The notes under the pieces are model-generated. The model was not told the DNA's origin. It saw only the letters and a program-made list of their open reading frames with translations, and made no database searches. From NCBI GenBank assembly GCA_963514095.1, contig OY741269.1, forward strand, positions 23,241,420 to 23,305,419: 64,000 nucleotides of DNA, given 5' to 3'. Positions within the stretch are counted from its first letter, which is position 1. Each line of letters opens with the position of its first letter. Source of the stretch: Eutrigla gurnardus. Its lineage: Eukaryota > Chordata > Actinopteri > Perciformes > Triglidae. Below are positions 60,701 through 64,000 of this stretch, piece after piece. Made by a program: the position numbers and the translations under genes.

Positions 60701-63700
60701 AAACTGAGCTGGGAGTTCCAGTCCCTAAACTGGGACGAGATACTCATGATTGATTAAATGTCAATACAATATGTGCCCCAAATGTGAATAGTTACATTTC
60801 AGCTATATTTAAGTGCAAAATATGGGTGAGAATAAAGTAAAATCAACCTCAGGTCTCAGACATCGAACTTTACATATGATCTGAGGAACAATGAAAACCC
60901 TCCCTTTCCTGGCTGGAAAAGGACATTGTGTCAGCAAAGATGGACTTCAAAGTTTCCCCAAAGTGAGAGGAAAGAAAAAGAGGAAATGAAGAGATTTTCA
61001 GGGTTGCTCTTCCATCTCACGTTACGCGAGAGAGAGAATGGGGGGAGACTATAAAGCAGTTTCTGCTACATTTAATGACAACTGTCTGATATATTCACAT
61101 TTTGTACTCCCCAATGCTCTTATCCAGAAGTTAGTCACTGCTGCTCAAGGTTACTTCCACAATGGAAATGGAGAAAATTAAATCTGTAAAAAATATTTGC
61201 AGTCACGGTTACCCTGGCTTGTCGCCAAGGCCTGCGTTCCCGTGCACTTGCACTCTAATTTCACGTTTCAGCTGTAATCCGAGTATAAAACTGATCTTAC
61301 ATCACAGCAGCGACGCTGGACTGAAACCCCCGAAGACGTTGTCATTTTACCGAACTCGACGGCAACATGCATGTTTCACCCGACGCTGGCCCACGCCGGC
61401 ATCTCCAGGCCCGACCAGTTCACCAAATTACAGCTGCGGACTTTGATGTCTCATTAAGGCGACTGCGAGGGGAAAACGGGGGTTGAATCGCGAAGGTGAG
61501 AGAGGAGAGAAAAATAACATTTAGCCTTTACACTGGGGGGGGGAGTTCAACACTGTACAGACCCTGAGAGCCCTCCAGTTCCTGACTTTCCGCAGGACCA
61601 CCTAAAAAGCAGCACAAAAAAAAAACCTCCAGAAAGCTCTGAGAAAACTCAGGGGTTTTTCTTTAATGGACAACGCCCTTGCCATGTGCTCATCAGGTTC
61701 GCCTTCTCTCCGAGAGAGGGGGGCGTTCACACTGTTTTGATGTGGCCGAGCCCAGGTTTTGTACGTAGGTACGCACTCCTGATTTAATTATAGCCAATCA
61801 TAGCCATGCAGGGGGATTGACTGTAGTCAATTGCCTCTCTCATTTACATGGCTCAGTATGGTGTGTGAATATAAAAGCCCAAGTAATGCGACTTTAAGAA
61901 GATAGCCCTGTAACATCATCTCATCCCCGCACTTCTTTTCTTAGCAGAATGGCTCTGTGTTTACACTGTGCAGATGGCTAATCTAACACGGCTCCGCACT
62001 CTCACCGAGCCACGTCCAAGACTAACATTATGAAATGAGCGGCACAAATTACTATAAAAATACAGGGCCGCTTTAAAATAAACCCAGCTGATTTTACATT
62101 TACTGAAATATTAGTTCATCTGAGCCCCGTTCCACATTTTTAAAAACCACAATCTCTCTCTCTCCCTCTCTCTTCTCCACCTTTTCAGTGAAAAATCAAA
62201 TGTAAACAACTGACCAAAGTCTGTTTTTTTTCTGGTGAACGGCTGAGGTAATGTTTCCTTTTCTCAAAAGATCAAACGCCGCCGCTAGTGCACGGCCCGT
62301 TAGATAATGTGCACAACCTACAGACATCCTGACATACACTAGATGTGCTTTCATAACGATGCGTAACATTGTTAGATTTTTACATTGTGTTATTTAGCCT
62401 GCAATGCCTTTGGTTTTGAAGTTCAATTGTAGAGGAAAAGCAATCACATCATTTTAACAGAGCTTGTCTGCTTGGAAAAATAACTTGATTTGCTTGCATG
62501 TGCTCTATTCTTGCTTTACAGTCTCATTTTGATTCTGTTTCCCTTTTGTTCTTGAGAAAACGTATGATGAACGACAGTTTGACAAGCTTTTTAACTGACC
62601 CACTGATATAATGAGTTATTGAAGTTATGGATTACTTTTTCAGATCTTTCATTAAAGTTTTTTTGGAAATGTTTATCTTTGCCCTGTTTGAATTGTCTCA
62701 TGAGGCCGGAGGGATTCTTTCTCTTTTCCTTATGATGCAGTATGATGATGTTGTGCTGTTGCAGTCCTTGGTCATCAACGCCAAGTAAATGTTCTATTTG
62801 AATTTTCATTCACTCTCTTTCTTGAAGTCTGAAAGTGCACTTTCACTATCCCTTTGTTGTCCTCTTTCTTTATCATGCAAATCCACAAAAAACAACAAAA
62901 GTGGCACAAACTCAAAAGGAAGAGGGTGAGGTAGTACTTAAGACAATATTTGTTTGACAGCTGATGAAAGTAAAATTTGCAATAAGTATAAAAACATTTT
63001 AAAATAATATATTCACACATGAATATACTATAAGAAGTTCAAAACATATAGCACATGGATTTAAACCAGTGATGAAACACGTTCCTCAGCCAATCATATT
63101 CAGGAATTAGTTCAGGCTAAAAGATACTAAACAGGGTTGACTTAATTCTACAGCACATCCAAATGCATTACATTTAAGGGGGAGAAAGGGGGATATATAA
63201 TTTTAAAATGACTATTTTTTCACATGCTAAAAATATATAGTGGTACAATTACTGGAAAGTTATTTTGAGATACAGAAAAGCTAAAAAATACAATAAATTG
63301 AATTCATACTTTCCATTTTTGGCCCTGCTGCCATGGATAAGAAAACCAGGAACCCAGACCATGACTAAAGTGGAAGGGTATCATATAACCCAGAAGTCTG
63401 CTTTACAAATGAAGCTCTGTGTGTTTGCATGTTGCTCAGCTACAGAACAGCAGGGCCAGTGAGTCCTGCGAAAGACAGTTTGGAAAATGGTCACATTTCT
63501 TTGCGCAAAAAGAAAAAGAAACATTTTGCGAAGTGCAGACCCCCATCGCTCGGTGGAAACAGTGTAGCGACTGCCATAATCATGTTCTAAAAATACATTT
63601 ATGTCGATCTCTGAAATTATTGCTGTTGGACATCTTCTGGTTTTTTGATAAATGAAAGTGGTGGCGCCTGAAGGAAATGGTGGAGGGGAAGTGGGTTATA

Positions 63701-64000
63701 CTTCACTATATGTCACCATGATTGTGTAGTAACCTCGCTGTAAGACTAACACAAATACATTTTTGGTGTTGATCTCTCGGTGAGGAGATGTTGGAATTAT
63801 GTTGGATGTTATGTTGGAATTTTTAATAATGACCAGAGTGGCATCATGATAAAATGAGCAGCTGGGTAATTTGGGCAACAGTCGATGTTTGTCTGATGGA
63901 GAGAGGTTAGGAGAGCAGAGGTTTATACTGGAATATCTGTTTGAAGTTACTTCATCTGTTGCAAGTATCACAGGCAATTGAGCAGAATTGTGCAAATTAA
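57732..64000. other. Gene-free stretch to window end
   Basis: No convincing exon. 60395-60560 and 61740-62120 are repeat-free, moderately GC-rich and carry TAATTAA/ATAAATAAT-type motifs, so they are candidate conserved non-coding elements (inference). A (CT)n run lies at about 62154-62172. The 147-codon frame at 57887-58330 and the 99-codon frame at 63995-63696 are unrecognised and probably chance. Confidence 0.35.

Overview
The window is vertebrate nuclear DNA, almost certainly from a teleost fish. It has two multi-exon genes with fish-like protein sequences, long (CA)n/(GT)n tracts, and interspersed repeats of types common in teleosts: hAT- and piggyBac-like non-autonomous transposons, tRNA-derived SINEs and non-LTR retrotransposon remnants. 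There are no bacterial-style genes or operons; nearly all short open frames are chance or sit in repeats. Family calls come from recognition of sequence, not from searches.

Region 1-10.8 kb (minus strand): a complete 11-exon alkaline phosphatase gene, coding 10636 down to 1454, 538 residues, of the intestinal-like (alpi/alp3) type. All the metal-binding and catalytic residues I checked are present. Ten exon junctions were read directly. Nine introns are GT-AG; intron 8 (3718-3882) can only restore the conserved VEGGRIDHGH active-site block if it is an AT-AC intron. Intron 2 carries a ~970 bp piggyBac-like element, and introns 3 and 10 carry microsatellites.

Region 10.8-20.3 kb: intergenic DNA between the divergent genes, with microsatellites, a degenerate reverse transcriptase remnant near 16 kb and two retrotransposon 3' tails.

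Region 20.3-21.2 kb: a ~937 bp inverted-repeat transposon that contains the 5' end of 28S rDNA and probably the end of ITS2, flanked by arrays of a short CATTCGCG-type repeat. It ends about 215 bp before the srek1ip1 start codon.

Region 21.4-25.5 kb (plus strand): srek1ip1, 5 coding exons, 174 residues, a small zinc-knuckle splicing-associated protein with a Lys/Ser-rich tail. Intron 3 holds an antisense 5'-truncated L1-like LINE; intron 4 may hold a 6-nt microexon.

Region 25.5-64 kb: no convincing coding exon. It contains two copies of one hAT-type element (one split by a SINE, the other acting as an empty-site control), SINE fragments, a short inverted-repeat MITE with a CCAAT palindrome, microsatellites, and several non-repetitive blocks that might be conserved regulatory DNA. 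That last point is inference only.

The two genes have unrelated functions (phosphomonoester hydrolysis at the cell surface; nuclear RNA splicing), and nothing suggests a joint system.
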